Below are positions 16,751-24,439 of a stretch of DNA of 64,000 nt, piece by piece (the stretch's first letter is position 1; each line of letters starts with the position of its first letter). This stretch comes from Burkholderia sp. lig30 (lineage in GTDB: Bacteria > Pseudomonadota > Gammaproteobacteria > Burkholderiales > Burkholderiaceae): NCBI RefSeq assembly GCF_000687455.2, contig NZ_JGVW01000047.1, forward strand, positions 1 through 64,000, written 5' to 3'. The notes under the pieces are model-generated. The model did no database searches. It saw only the letters and a list, made by a program, of their open reading frames with translations, and was not told where the DNA came from. The translations under genes were made by a program, and so were the position numbers.

Positions 16751-17715
16751 CGCGCGCGCGTTCGGTCACGGTCGCGCTCGCCGTGTGCATCGCCGGCATC
16801 GCGGGATGCGGACGCCAGCCGGCCGACAGCGGCGCGGCCTATCAAGGCTATGTCGAAGGGGAATTCGTCTACCTGTCGTCGTCGCAATCCGGCACGCTGA
16901 CGCAACTCGCCGTGCAGCGCGGGCAGACGGTCGCCGCCGACACGCCGGCGTTCGCGCTCGAAGCCGTCAACGAAACCGCCGCGCTGCAGCAGGCGCAGCA
17001 TCAGCTCGCCGCCGCGCGCGCGCAGTTCGCGGATCTGCAAACCGGCAAGCGGCCGCCCGAAGTGAACGTGACGAAGGCACAGCTCGCGCAGGCCGCCGCG
17101 CAGGCGCGCAAGGCCGAGCAGCAGCGCGTGCGCGACGAAGCGCAGTTCCGCGCCGGCGGAATCTCGGCGCAGCAGCGCGACGATTCGCGCACGGCGGCGC
17201 AAACGACGGCCGCCCAGGTTCGCGAGCTGCAAAGCCAGGTTGACGTCGCGAACCTGCCCGGCCGCGCGCAGCAGATCGGCGCGCAGGCGGCGCAGGTCGA
17301 GGCAGCGCAGGCGGCCGTCGCCGCCGCGCAATGGAAGCTCGACCAGAAGCGCGTCGCGGCGCCGGCCGCCGGGCTCGTCTACGACACGCTGTACCGGCTC
17401 GGCGAATGGGTGCAGGCAGGCAACCCCGTCGTGCAGATGCTGCCGCCGCAGAACGTCAAGGTGCGGTTCTTCGTGCCCGAAACCGTGGTCGGCTCGCTCG
17501 CGCCCGGCCGCGCCGTCAGCATCCATTGCGACGGCTGCGCCGCCGACGTGCCCGCGCGCGTCACCTATGTGTCCGGCGAGGCCGAATACACGCCGCCCGT
17601 GATCTACAGCAACGAAAGCCGCACCAAGCTCGTGTTCATGGTCGAGGCGCGGCCGGCGCCGGCCGATGCGCCGAAACTGCATCCGGGGCAACCTGTCGCC
17701 GTGAGGGTGAGATGA
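16747..17715 (+). CDS. HlyD-family periplasmic adaptor lipoprotein (YbhG-like)
   Basis: 322 aa. The N-terminal hydrophobic segment ends in a lipobox-like IAGC, so it is probably lipid-anchored. A biotinyl-lipoyl half (GYVEGEFVYLSSSQSGTL) precedes a long alpha-hairpin coiled coil rich in Ala/Gln/Arg (about residues 75-200), then the second lipoyl half (KRVAAPAAGLVYDTLYRLGEWVQ) and a beta-barrel. It bridges the ABC exporter and the outer-membrane channel. ATGA overlaps at both ends tie it to the TetR gene and the ATPase gene. Confidence 0.92.
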   Translation: MTRARSVTVALAVCIAGIAGCGRQPADSGAAYQGYVEGEFVYLSSSQSGTLTQLAVQRGQTVAADTPAFALEAVNETAALQQAQHQLAAARAQFADLQTGKRPPEVNVTKAQLAQAAAQARKAEQQRVRDEAQFRAGGISAQQRDDSRTAAQTTAAQVRELQSQVDVANLPGRAQQIGAQAAQVEAAQAAVAAAQWKLDQKRVAAPAAGLVYDTLYRLGEWVQAGNPVVQMLPPQNVKVRFFVPETVVGSLAPGRAVSIHCDGCAADVPARVTYVSGEAEYTPPVIYSNESRTKLVFMVEARPAPADAPKLHPGQPVAVRVR

Positions 17716-18659
17716 ACGCGCCGCCCGTCCCGTACGCGATCGACGTCAGCAAGCTGAACAAGCGCTTCGGCACGAAGCACGTCGTGAAGAACGTGTCGCT
17801 GCGCGTCGCGCGCGGCGAGATCTTCGGGTTCCTCGGCCCGAACGGCAGCGGCAAGACCACGTCGATCCGGATGATGTGCGGGCTGCTCACGCCCGATTCG
17901 GGCAGCGGCACCTGCCTCGGCTACGACATCGTGCGCGAGAGCGCGCAGATCAAGCGCCGCGTCGGCTACATGACGCAGCGCTTTTCCTACTGGGACGACC
18001 TGTCGATCCGCGAGAACCTCGACTTCGTCGCGCGCGTCTACCAGATGCCGGACCGCAAGGAGGCGGTGGCCCGCGCGCTCGACACGCTCGGGCTCGCGAG
18101 CCGCGCAAACCAGCTGACCGGCGCGCTGTCGGGCGGCTGGAAGCAGCGGCTCGCGCTGGCCGCCTGCATGCTGCACAGCCCCGAGCTGCTGCTGCTCGAC
18201 GAACCGACCGCGGGCGTCGACCCCGCCGCGCGCCGCGACTTCTGGGAGGAGCTGCACCGGCTCGCCGCGCAAGGCATCTCGGTGCTCGTCAGCACGCACT
18301 ACATGGACGAGGCCGAGCGCTGCCACAAGCTCGCGTACATCGCGTACGGGGAATTGCTCGCGCAAGGCACCGCGGCCGAGGTCGTCGCATCGCAGGATCT
18401 CGCGACGTGGGCGATCACCGGCGAGCGCCTGACCGAGCTGTCGGCACGCCTGCGCACGATGCCGGGCGTCGACCAGACGGTCGTGTTCGGCGCCGCGCTG
18501 CACGTGAGCGGGCGCGATCACCGCGCGCTCGAGGCCACTGTGCGGCGCGTCGCCACCGGCACGCCGCTGCAGGCCGCGCCGGTCGAGACCGGCCTCGAGG
18601 ACGTGTTCATCTACATGATGAGCCACGCGGCGGACAACGACAGGGGCACCTCATCGTGA
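17712..18659 (+). CDS. ABC exporter ATP-binding protein
   Basis: 315 aa. Walker A GPNGSGKTT, signature LSGGWKQRLALA, Walker B LLLLDEPTAGVDP and H-loop STHYMDEAE all intact. Length and type fit the drug-export (DrrA/YbhF-half) group, with a C-terminal extension after residue about 230. YbhF in E. coli has two such domains, whereas this has one. It overlaps its neighbours at ATGA (17712) and GTGA (18656). Confidence 0.94.
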   Translation: MNAPPVPYAIDVSKLNKRFGTKHVVKNVSLRVARGEIFGFLGPNGSGKTTSIRMMCGLLTPDSGSGTCLGYDIVRESAQIKRRVGYMTQRFSYWDDLSIRENLDFVARVYQMPDRKEAVARALDTLGLASRANQLTGALSGGWKQRLALAACMLHSPELLLLDEPTAGVDPAARRDFWEELHRLAAQGISVLVSTHYMDEAERCHKLAYIAYGELLAQGTAAEVVASQDLATWAITGERLTELSARLRTMPGVDQTVVFGAALHVSGRDHRALEATVRRVATGTPLQAAPVETGLEDVFIYMMSHAADNDRGTSS

Positions 18660-19810
18660 TCGCACGGTTCCGCTTTCCGCTGTCGTTCTCGTTCGCGCGC
18701 TGGTGGAGCATCGTGCTCAAGGAGTTCCTGCAACTGCGCCGCGACCGGGTGACGTTCGCGATGATCGTCGGCGTGCCGATCATCCAGCTCACGCTGTTCG
18801 GGTTCGCGATCAACACCGACCCGAAGCATCTGCCGACCGCCGTGATCGTCGCCGACCCGAGCCCGTTCGTGCGCAGCTTCATCGCCGGGATGCGGAATTC
18901 CGCGTACTTCGACGTCATCGAGACGCTGCCCGACGAAGCCGCCGGGCGGCACGCGCTCGCGCGCGGCGACGTGCTGTTCGTGCTGACGGTGCCCGCCGAT
19001 TTTTCGCGGCGGCTGCTGCGCGGCGAGCGGCCGTCGCTGATCGTCGAGGCGGACGCGACCGATCCGGTCGCCACCGCGTCCGCGATCGGCGCGTTGCCGG
19101 GGCTGGTCAAGCCGGTCGCGGACAAGGACCTGACCGGGCCACTCGCGCACCTGAACGGCCGCCCTGCGGCGTTCGACGTGCAGCTGCACCGCCTGTACAA
19201 CCCGGAAGGCATCACGCAGTACAACGTCGTGCCGGGCCTGATGGGCGTGATCCTGACGATGACGATGGTGATGATGACCGGGCTCGCGATCACCCGCGAG
19301 CGCGAGCGCGGCACGATGGAGAACCTGCTCGCGACGCCGGCGCTGCCGCTCGAAGTGATGACGGGCAAGATCGTGCCCTACGTGTTCATCGGGCTGATCC
19401 AGGTGTCGATCATTCTCGCCGCGTCGCGCTTCGTGTTTCACGTGCCGTTCGTCGGCGGCGTGATCGCGATCTATCTGTCCGCCCTGCTGTTCATCGCCGC
19501 GAACCTGACGGTCGGCATCACGCTGTCGTCGCTCGCGCAGAATCAATTGCAGGCGATGCAGCTCGCCGTGTTTTACTTCCTGCCGAACATCCTGCTGTCG
19601 GGCTTCATGTTCCCGTTCGCCGGCATGCCGCGATGGGCGCAGTTCATCGGCAACCTGCTGCCGCTCACCTATTTCAACCGTCTCGTGCGCGGCGTGCTGC
19701 TCAAGGGCAACGGCTGGGTCGATCTGTGGCCGTCGGTATGGCCGGTCGCCGTCTTCACGATCGTCGTGATGGGCATCGCGCTGCGCTTCTACCGGCGCAC
19801 GCTCGACTAG
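18656..19810 (+). CDS. ABC-2 type exporter permease (YbhS/YbhR-like)
   Basis: 384 aa. GTG start overlaps the ATPase stop. The N-terminal helix follows KEFLQLRRDRVTFAMI, a large periplasmic domain spans about residues 50-180, then five or so membrane helices carry the ABC-2 signature ITRERERGTMENLLATPALPLE and the NILLSGFMFPFAGMP loop. A single permease gene is present, so the pump is probably a homodimer, unlike YbhS/YbhR, which are two genes. It exports hydrophobic or amphipathic compounds across the inner membrane. Confidence 0.93.
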   Translation: MIARFRFPLSFSFARWWSIVLKEFLQLRRDRVTFAMIVGVPIIQLTLFGFAINTDPKHLPTAVIVADPSPFVRSFIAGMRNSAYFDVIETLPDEAAGRHALARGDVLFVLTVPADFSRRLLRGERPSLIVEADATDPVATASAIGALPGLVKPVADKDLTGPLAHLNGRPAAFDVQLHRLYNPEGITQYNVVPGLMGVILTMTMVMMTGLAITRERERGTMENLLATPALPLEVMTGKIVPYVFIGLIQVSIILAASRFVFHVPFVGGVIAIYLSALLFIAANLTVGITLSSLAQNQLQAMQLAVFYFLPNILLSGFMFPFAGMPRWAQFIGNLLPLTYFNRLVRGVLLKGNGWVDLWPSVWPVAVFTIVVMGIALRFYRRTLD

Positions 19811-19835
19811 GACACGCTCGACCAGGAAAGCGCCG

Positions 19836-21320
19836 ATGACACCGACTTCATGCCCCCGCCGCCGCACGCTCGCCGGCATCGCCGCCGCGATGCTGGTCGC
19901 GGCGTGCACGGTGGGGCCGGATTTCCGGACGCCGGCCGCGCCGCCCACGGCCGGCTATACGCGCGGCGAGCCGCCCGCCACGACGGCGTCGGCAAGCGGC
20001 GCGGCCGGCGCCGCGCAAGCATTCGTCGCGGCCGATCATGCGCCGCCGCAGTGGTGGACGCAGTTTCGCTCGGACGCGCTGAACCGGCTCGTCGACACGG
20101 GGCTGCGGCACAGCCCGACGCTCGACGAAGCGCGCGCGACGCTCGTCGAGGCGCAGCAGAACTACACGGCCGAGGCAGGCGCAACCGAATTCCCGCGCGT
20201 CGATGCGAGCCTGTCCGGCACGCGCCAGAGAACCAACATCGCGGCAGTCGGCCTGTCCAGTGTCCCGAACCCGCCGCCGTTTACGCTGTACAACGCGTCC
20301 GTCAGCGTGTCGTACGTGCTCGACGTGTTCGGCGCCAACCGGCGCGCGCTCGAAGCGCTGATGGCCCAGGTCGACTACCAGTCGTACGAGCTCGACGCGG
20401 CACGCCTGACGCTGGCGGGCAACGTCGTGTCCGGCGCGATCCGGCGCGCGTCGCTGCAGCGGCAGATCGCGCTGACGACGCAGCTCGTCGGCGCGCAGAC
20501 GCGCCAGTTGCGGATCGCCGAAGCCCGCCACGCGGCGGGCGGCGCATCGCTGGCCGACGTGCACAGCCAGCGCACGCTGCTCGCGCAGACGCAGGCGTCG
20601 CTGCCGCCGCTCGCGGCCCAGCTCGCGCAGGCCGAGCATCGGCTGGCGATCCTGCTCGGCGTGCCGCCATCGCAAGCGGACCTACCGGACGTGCCGCTCG
20701 ACGCGCTGCGCCTGCCCGATACGCTGCCGGTCACGCTGCCGTCGACGCTGGCGCGCGAACGGCCCGACATCCGGGCCGCGGAAGCGCTGCTGCATCAGGC
20801 CAGCGCGAACGTCGGCGTCGCGACCGCGAACCTGTATCCGCGCTTCGCGATCTCGGCCGGCGCGGGTTCGGAGCGCACGCGGATCGCCGACGTCGTGAGC
20901 GGGCTGAACATCTGGAACGTCGGCCTCAACCTGACGCAGCCGGTTTTTCACGGCGGCGAACTACGCGCGAAGAAGCGCGCATCGGAAGCGGCCTATGACG
21001 CGGCATTCGCCGGCTACCGGCAGACCGTGCTGCAGGCGCTGCAACAGGTCGCTGACGCCATGCGAGCGGTCGAAGCCGACGCGTCGGCGTTGCAGTCGCG
21101 CGACCGCGCGGCGCAAGAGGCGGCCGCGGCCGACGCGATCGCCGGCGCACGATATGCGGCGGGCGGGATCAGCCAGTTCGCGCTGCTCGATACACAGCGG
21201 CAGGCGCTGCAGACGGCGCTCGACCGCACCCGCGCCCAGGCGGACCGGCTCGCCGACACGGCGGCGCTGTTTCAGGCATTGGGGGGAAGCGCGAGTGGCG
21301 TCGCGAACACCGCTGAGTGA
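19836..21320 (+). CDS. Outer-membrane efflux channel lipoprotein of the ABC pump
   Basis: 494 aa. Signal peptide with lipobox VAAC followed by TVGPDFRTP, the NodT/OprM family start. Two OEP repeats are present (ERPDIRAAEALLHQASANVGVATANLYPRF in pieces, and the NVGLNLTQPVFHGGEL pore region). It completes the tripartite ABC pump encoded from 16747. It is the second TolC-like channel in the window and only distantly like the one at 262-1734. Confidence 0.93.
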   Translation: MTPTSCPRRRTLAGIAAAMLVAACTVGPDFRTPAAPPTAGYTRGEPPATTASASGAAGAAQAFVAADHAPPQWWTQFRSDALNRLVDTGLRHSPTLDEARATLVEAQQNYTAEAGATEFPRVDASLSGTRQRTNIAAVGLSSVPNPPPFTLYNASVSVSYVLDVFGANRRALEALMAQVDYQSYELDAARLTLAGNVVSGAIRRASLQRQIALTTQLVGAQTRQLRIAEARHAAGGASLADVHSQRTLLAQTQASLPPLAAQLAQAEHRLAILLGVPPSQADLPDVPLDALRLPDTLPVTLPSTLARERPDIRAAEALLHQASANVGVATANLYPRFAISAGAGSERTRIADVVSGLNIWNVGLNLTQPVFHGGELRAKKRASEAAYDAAFAGYRQTVLQALQQVADAMRAVEADASALQSRDRAAQEAAAADAIAGARYAAGGISQFALLDTQRQALQTALDRTRAQADRLADTAALFQALGGSASGVANTAE

Positions 21321-21396
21321 GCGTCACCCGTCCCCGACGCACGGCGCAACGATCTCCGATGCTTGAATCGCACCGCATCCCGTTATCCCGGAAATG

Positions 21397-21428
21397 CAAA
21401 AACCCCGCGCTCCGAAAAGCGCGGGGTT
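21397..21428 (-). terminator. Rho-independent terminator of the porin gene
   Basis: Perfect 11-bp stem AACCCCGCGCT/AGCGCGGGGTT (21401-21411 and 21418-21428) with loop CCGAAA. On the minus strand it is followed by a T-run (21398-21402). It lies 75 bp beyond the porin stop and could also act in the plus direction for the efflux operon. Confidence 0.92.
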
Positions 21429-21503
21429 CGGCCAGCAGCCCGCGCCAGCCCCGAGGCCGGCCGGCTGCCGCGTTCCGGTGCGGCGCACGCGCGCCGCGCG
21501 GAA

Positions 21504-22724
21504 TCAGAAGCGGTGGATCAGGCCGACGCCCACGCCCACCTGGCTGCGCGACGTCGATGGCGACGAGTTGAAGCCGTCGCCGATCGACGCGACCGCGTCG
21601 ACGATCTTGCCGTTGATCAGCGTCTGGCCCTGCGCGCGCTGGTATGCCTCGACCGCGTACAGGCCGGTGCGCTTCGACAGGCTGTAGTACTGCGACGCCG
21701 TGACCTGGTGATACTTCGCCGAATCCGAGACGCCGTTCGCCTGCGACGCGCTCGTGTACGCATAGCCCAGGCCGAAATCCCACGTCGCCGTCGGCTTCCA
21801 GTGCAGCACGGCGCCGGCCGTGTTGAAGATCGCCGTGTTGCGGAATGCCGAACCCGAGCCCGGGACGTACTGCACGTTCGAGTACGACACCGAGATGTCC
21901 CACGCCGGCGTGAACTGGTAGCCGGCCGTGACCGCGACGCGCTGCTGCGCCTGCGCCGTCTGGTAGCCGCTGTTGATTGCCGAGACTGCCGTCTGGTTGC
22001 CGTCGCCGCTCGTGGTCAGCCCGTTCTGCACGGTCGAGTTCGCCCCCCACACGCCGCCGCCCAGTGTCGCGTTGTTGACGCGCTGGAAACCGGCCGCGAT
22101 GCCTGCCGGGCCGTTGATGTACTGGATCGCCGCGCTCCACGTCGAGCCGCGGTTCACGCTGCCCGCCACGCCGCCGAACGAGTACGAGCCGCCGACCGTG
22201 AGGCCGTAGAAGCTCGGCGACATGTAGACGAGCGAGTTGTTCGAGCGGTAGAGCGTGTCCAGCGAGTCGATATCACCCGGGTGCGCGCCGAAATAGCCGG
22301 TCAGCCAGTTGGTCGGGCTATACGGCGACAGCAGCGTGTAGTAGGCGGTGTACTGGCGGCCGGCCGTCAGCGTACCGTACGTCGGATCGGTCAGGCCGAC
22401 CCACGCCTGGCGGGTGAAGATGCCGCCCGAGAAGGTCGACGCGCCGTTCGCGGTGTTCACGCCCGCTTCGAGCTGGAAAATCGCCTTCGAGCCGCCGCCC
22501 AGATCTTCCGCGCCCTTCAGGCCGAAGCGGCTGCCCGCCCACACGCCTGTCGTCATCTTCCATGCCGCGTGGCCGCCGCTGGTGGCGCCGACGCTCGGCG
22601 CCGCGCTGCTCTGATAGGAAAGACCGTTGTCGACGATACCGTACAAGGTCACGCTGCTTTGTGCGTGAGCCGTGGCCGCCGCGAGACCGGCGGCCGTCAT
22701 GGCGACAGCGACGCGCTTTTTCAT
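21504..22724 (-). CDS. Gram-negative trimeric porin (Burkholderia OpcP/OmpC-like)
   Basis: 406 aa. Cleavable signal peptide MKKRVAVAMTAAGLAAATAHA, followed by QSSVTLYGIVDNGLSY, the standard start of beta-proteobacterial general porins. The body alternates beta-strand patterns with family blocks (AWKMTTGVWAGSRFGLKGAEDLGGG, split here) and ends in Phe (GVGLIHRF), needed for outer-membrane assembly. GGAG precedes the ATG by 5 nt. Terminated at 21397-21428. Confidence 0.94.
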   Translation of the reverse strand: MKKRVAVAMTAAGLAAATAHAQSSVTLYGIVDNGLSYQSSAAPSVGATSGGHAAWKMTTGVWAGSRFGLKGAEDLGGGSKAIFQLEAGVNTANGASTFSGGIFTRQAWVGLTDPTYGTLTAGRQYTAYYTLLSPYSPTNWLTGYFGAHPGDIDSLDTLYRSNNSLVYMSPSFYGLTVGGSYSFGGVAGSVNRGSTWSAAIQYINGPAGIAAGFQRVNNATLGGGVWGANSTVQNGLTTSGDGNQTAVSAINSGYQTAQAQQRVAVTAGYQFTPAWDISVSYSNVQYVPGSGSAFRNTAIFNTAGAVLHWKPTATWDFGLGYAYTSASQANGVSDSAKYHQVTASQYYSLSKRTGLYAVEAYQRAQGQTLINGKIVDAVASIGDGFNSSPSTSRSQVGVGVGLIHRF

Positions 22725-23199
22725 TGAATCTCCGTCCTGAAAGAATTGATTCTTTTGTGGTGTGGTTTGCTGCACATGTGCGAGTACATGTGAAACCGAT
22801 TCTGACGGATTACCGACTATTCCCCAATACGGCCGGTCGGTCATCGTATGATCGACGCAACGCAATGACTCACTAAATAGTTAGTTCGCGTGCCTGACGG
22901 TACGCCTGACGCGGCTTTCCGCCAATTCCCGGTGAAAACCCTAGCTTTACATTTCGACGGGCGCCGCACGGGCGTCCGATGTCGTCATACGCCCGAACAC
23001 ATATCCGCAGACGCATCGCTCCGAACCCAACAAAAACAGACGAGCAAGCATGCCGAACGAACGGCATGCCGTTGCTTCGGCAACCGAAACGATGTCGGAG
23101 TCCAGCGGGGGATTTCCGGGAAAACCCGAAGAAGGGAAACGAGATACACCCCGGCGGAACGCCGGGGTGTCGGCGGGACGGCGGCCGCGAACGGCCGGT
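22725..23199. other. 475-bp intergenic region between porin and squalene-synthase-like gene
   Basis: Both flanking genes are on the minus strand. The first 150 bp hold the porin leader and probable promoter (A/T-rich around 22735-22760 and 22865-22885). The right end holds the terminator hairpin at 23146-23170. Between them only short weak open frames are seen. Confidence 0.6.
23146..23170 (-). terminator. Hairpin terminator after the squalene-synthase-like gene
   Basis: Perfect 10-bp stem ACACCCCGGC/GCCGGGGTGT with a 5-nt loop, 30 bp beyond the stop on the minus strand. The following minus-strand sequence is only moderately T-rich (ATCTCGTTTCCC), so it is a good but not classic terminator. 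Confidence 0.65.
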
Positions 23200-24261
23200 T
23201 CAGTGTGCGGGACGGGCGATCAGCGTATCGACGGCATCGACGAGACGTGTCACGCGCGAGCGGATCGCGGCATTCGAGCCGACGATCGCGAGCGAGCCGG
23301 CCATGATCCGGTACACGCGCTTGCGCGGCACCTTGGCCGGGGATGCGGGATCGAGCCAGGCGTCGTGGCGGGCGAGCAGCTCCAGCGTCTCGAGGCCGAT
23401 CAGGATCGGCCACAGGCACGCGAGCCGCAGCCGCACGAAGCGGCGTGGAATCGCGAGCGTATACGCGCACGCATCGCGGTACTGCGCCAGCGCGGTGCGC
23501 AGCAGGTCGAACAGCACGCCCCGCGCGCGCGCCGACGCAGCCGGCGACAGCAGTTCGTCCACCGTCAGCCCGTGCGCCGCGAGCACGTCCTGCGGCAGGT
23601 AGCAGCGGCCGATCCGAAGATCCTTCGGGCAGTCGCGCAGGATGTTGGTCATCTGCAGCGCCTTGCCGAAGCGAATCCCCTTCTCCCGCATGTCCGGCAG
23701 GTTCCAGCGGCGCGCCGCGCGTGTGTGCGCGGCGGTCATGTCGGTCCAGAATTCGCCGACGCAGCCGGCGACGAGGTAGGTGTAACGATCGAGGTCGTCG
23801 CGCCCGGCGAGCGCGGCGACCTGCCCGGACTGTTCGTCGGGGAACGTGTCCAGATCGAATTCCATCCCTGAGGTCAGCGTGGCGACGACCTTCTGGATCG
23901 CCGCGCGATCGCCGGCCGCCTGCGCGCGCAGCAGCGCGAGCATCGGCCGCATCGAGCCGAGCAGGATGTGCTCGTGCGAATCCGCCTGCAGGCGCGTCAC
24001 GTCGTCGAGCGCGCGCGACAGCGCTTCGCCGTCGTCGAGCCGTTCGATGTTGGTGCGCAGCGCCGTCAGCAGCTCGGCGCGGCGGCCGGGCGCGACGAGC
24101 GCGGTGTCGGCGATCGTGTCGGCCGCGCGCGCCAGCAGGTACGCGAGGCCGACCGGATCGCGCATGCCGTCGGGCAGCACGCGCAGCGTCAGATAGAAGG
24201 ATCGGGAAACGTTCTTTAAGAGTTCGCCGAGAAGATAAGCAGGGTCGGTATTGGGTGCCAT
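23200..24261 (-). CDS. Squalene/phytoene synthase family prenyltransferase
   Basis: 353 aa. Both Asp-rich substrate motifs are present: DTIAD (48-52) and NILRDCPKD (Asp210, Asp214), with SRSFYLTLRVLP near the N-terminus and GEFWTDM near 169-175. Enzymes of this fold condense two prenyl diphosphates head to head. The N-terminal SRSF pattern and length recall single-enzyme squalene synthases more than the shorter HpnC/HpnD pair, but this is judged by eye. No hopanoid or carotenoid gene is adjacent. A C-terminal membrane anchor is not evident. Confidence 0.82.
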   Translation of the reverse strand: MAPNTDPAYLLGELLKNVSRSFYLTLRVLPDGMRDPVGLAYLLARAADTIADTALVAPGRRAELLTALRTNIERLDDGEALSRALDDVTRLQADSHEHILLGSMRPMLALLRAQAAGDRAAIQKVVATLTSGMEFDLDTFPDEQSGQVAALAGRDDLDRYTYLVAGCVGEFWTDMTAAHTRAARRWNLPDMREKGIRFGKALQMTNILRDCPKDLRIGRCYLPQDVLAAHGLTVDELLSPAASARARGVLFDLLRTALAQYRDACAYTLAIPRRFVRLRLACLWPILIGLETLELLARHDAWLDPASPAKVPRKRVYRIMAGSLAIVGSNAAIRSRVTRLVDAVDTLIARPAH

Positions 24262-24269
24262 GTGTCCGG

Positions 24270-24332
24270 AAAAATCGGCATGCGGCGCCCGCGCCGGACG
24301 CGCGAACCGTCCCGGCGCGGGCGCCGCATGCC
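24270..24332 (-). terminator. Strong terminator with a perfect 21-bp inverted repeat
   Basis: Arms 24277-24297 and 24312-24332 are exact reverse complements (starting GGCATGCGGCGCCC), loop 14 nt. On the minus strand they are followed by GATTTTTCC. It ends transcription of the dioxygenase-rhodanese gene (stop 24440) and lies only about 9 nt upstream of the ATG at 24261, so the next gene needs its own signal or read-through. Confidence 0.88.
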
Positions 24333-24439
24333 CGCTGATCGCCGCATCGCCGCGTCCTGCCGGCGTTCCGCCCGGCGCGGCGATGCAAAATTCCCGCCAG
24401 TGTAGTGCATCCGGCGCCGGCCCCGCGCGCCGGGCGGCG

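Noticed and set aside
22873-23067. 64-codon minus-strand frame between the porin and squalene-synthase-like genes
   Set aside because: No ribosome site or family pattern; the position overlaps the probable porin promoter zone.
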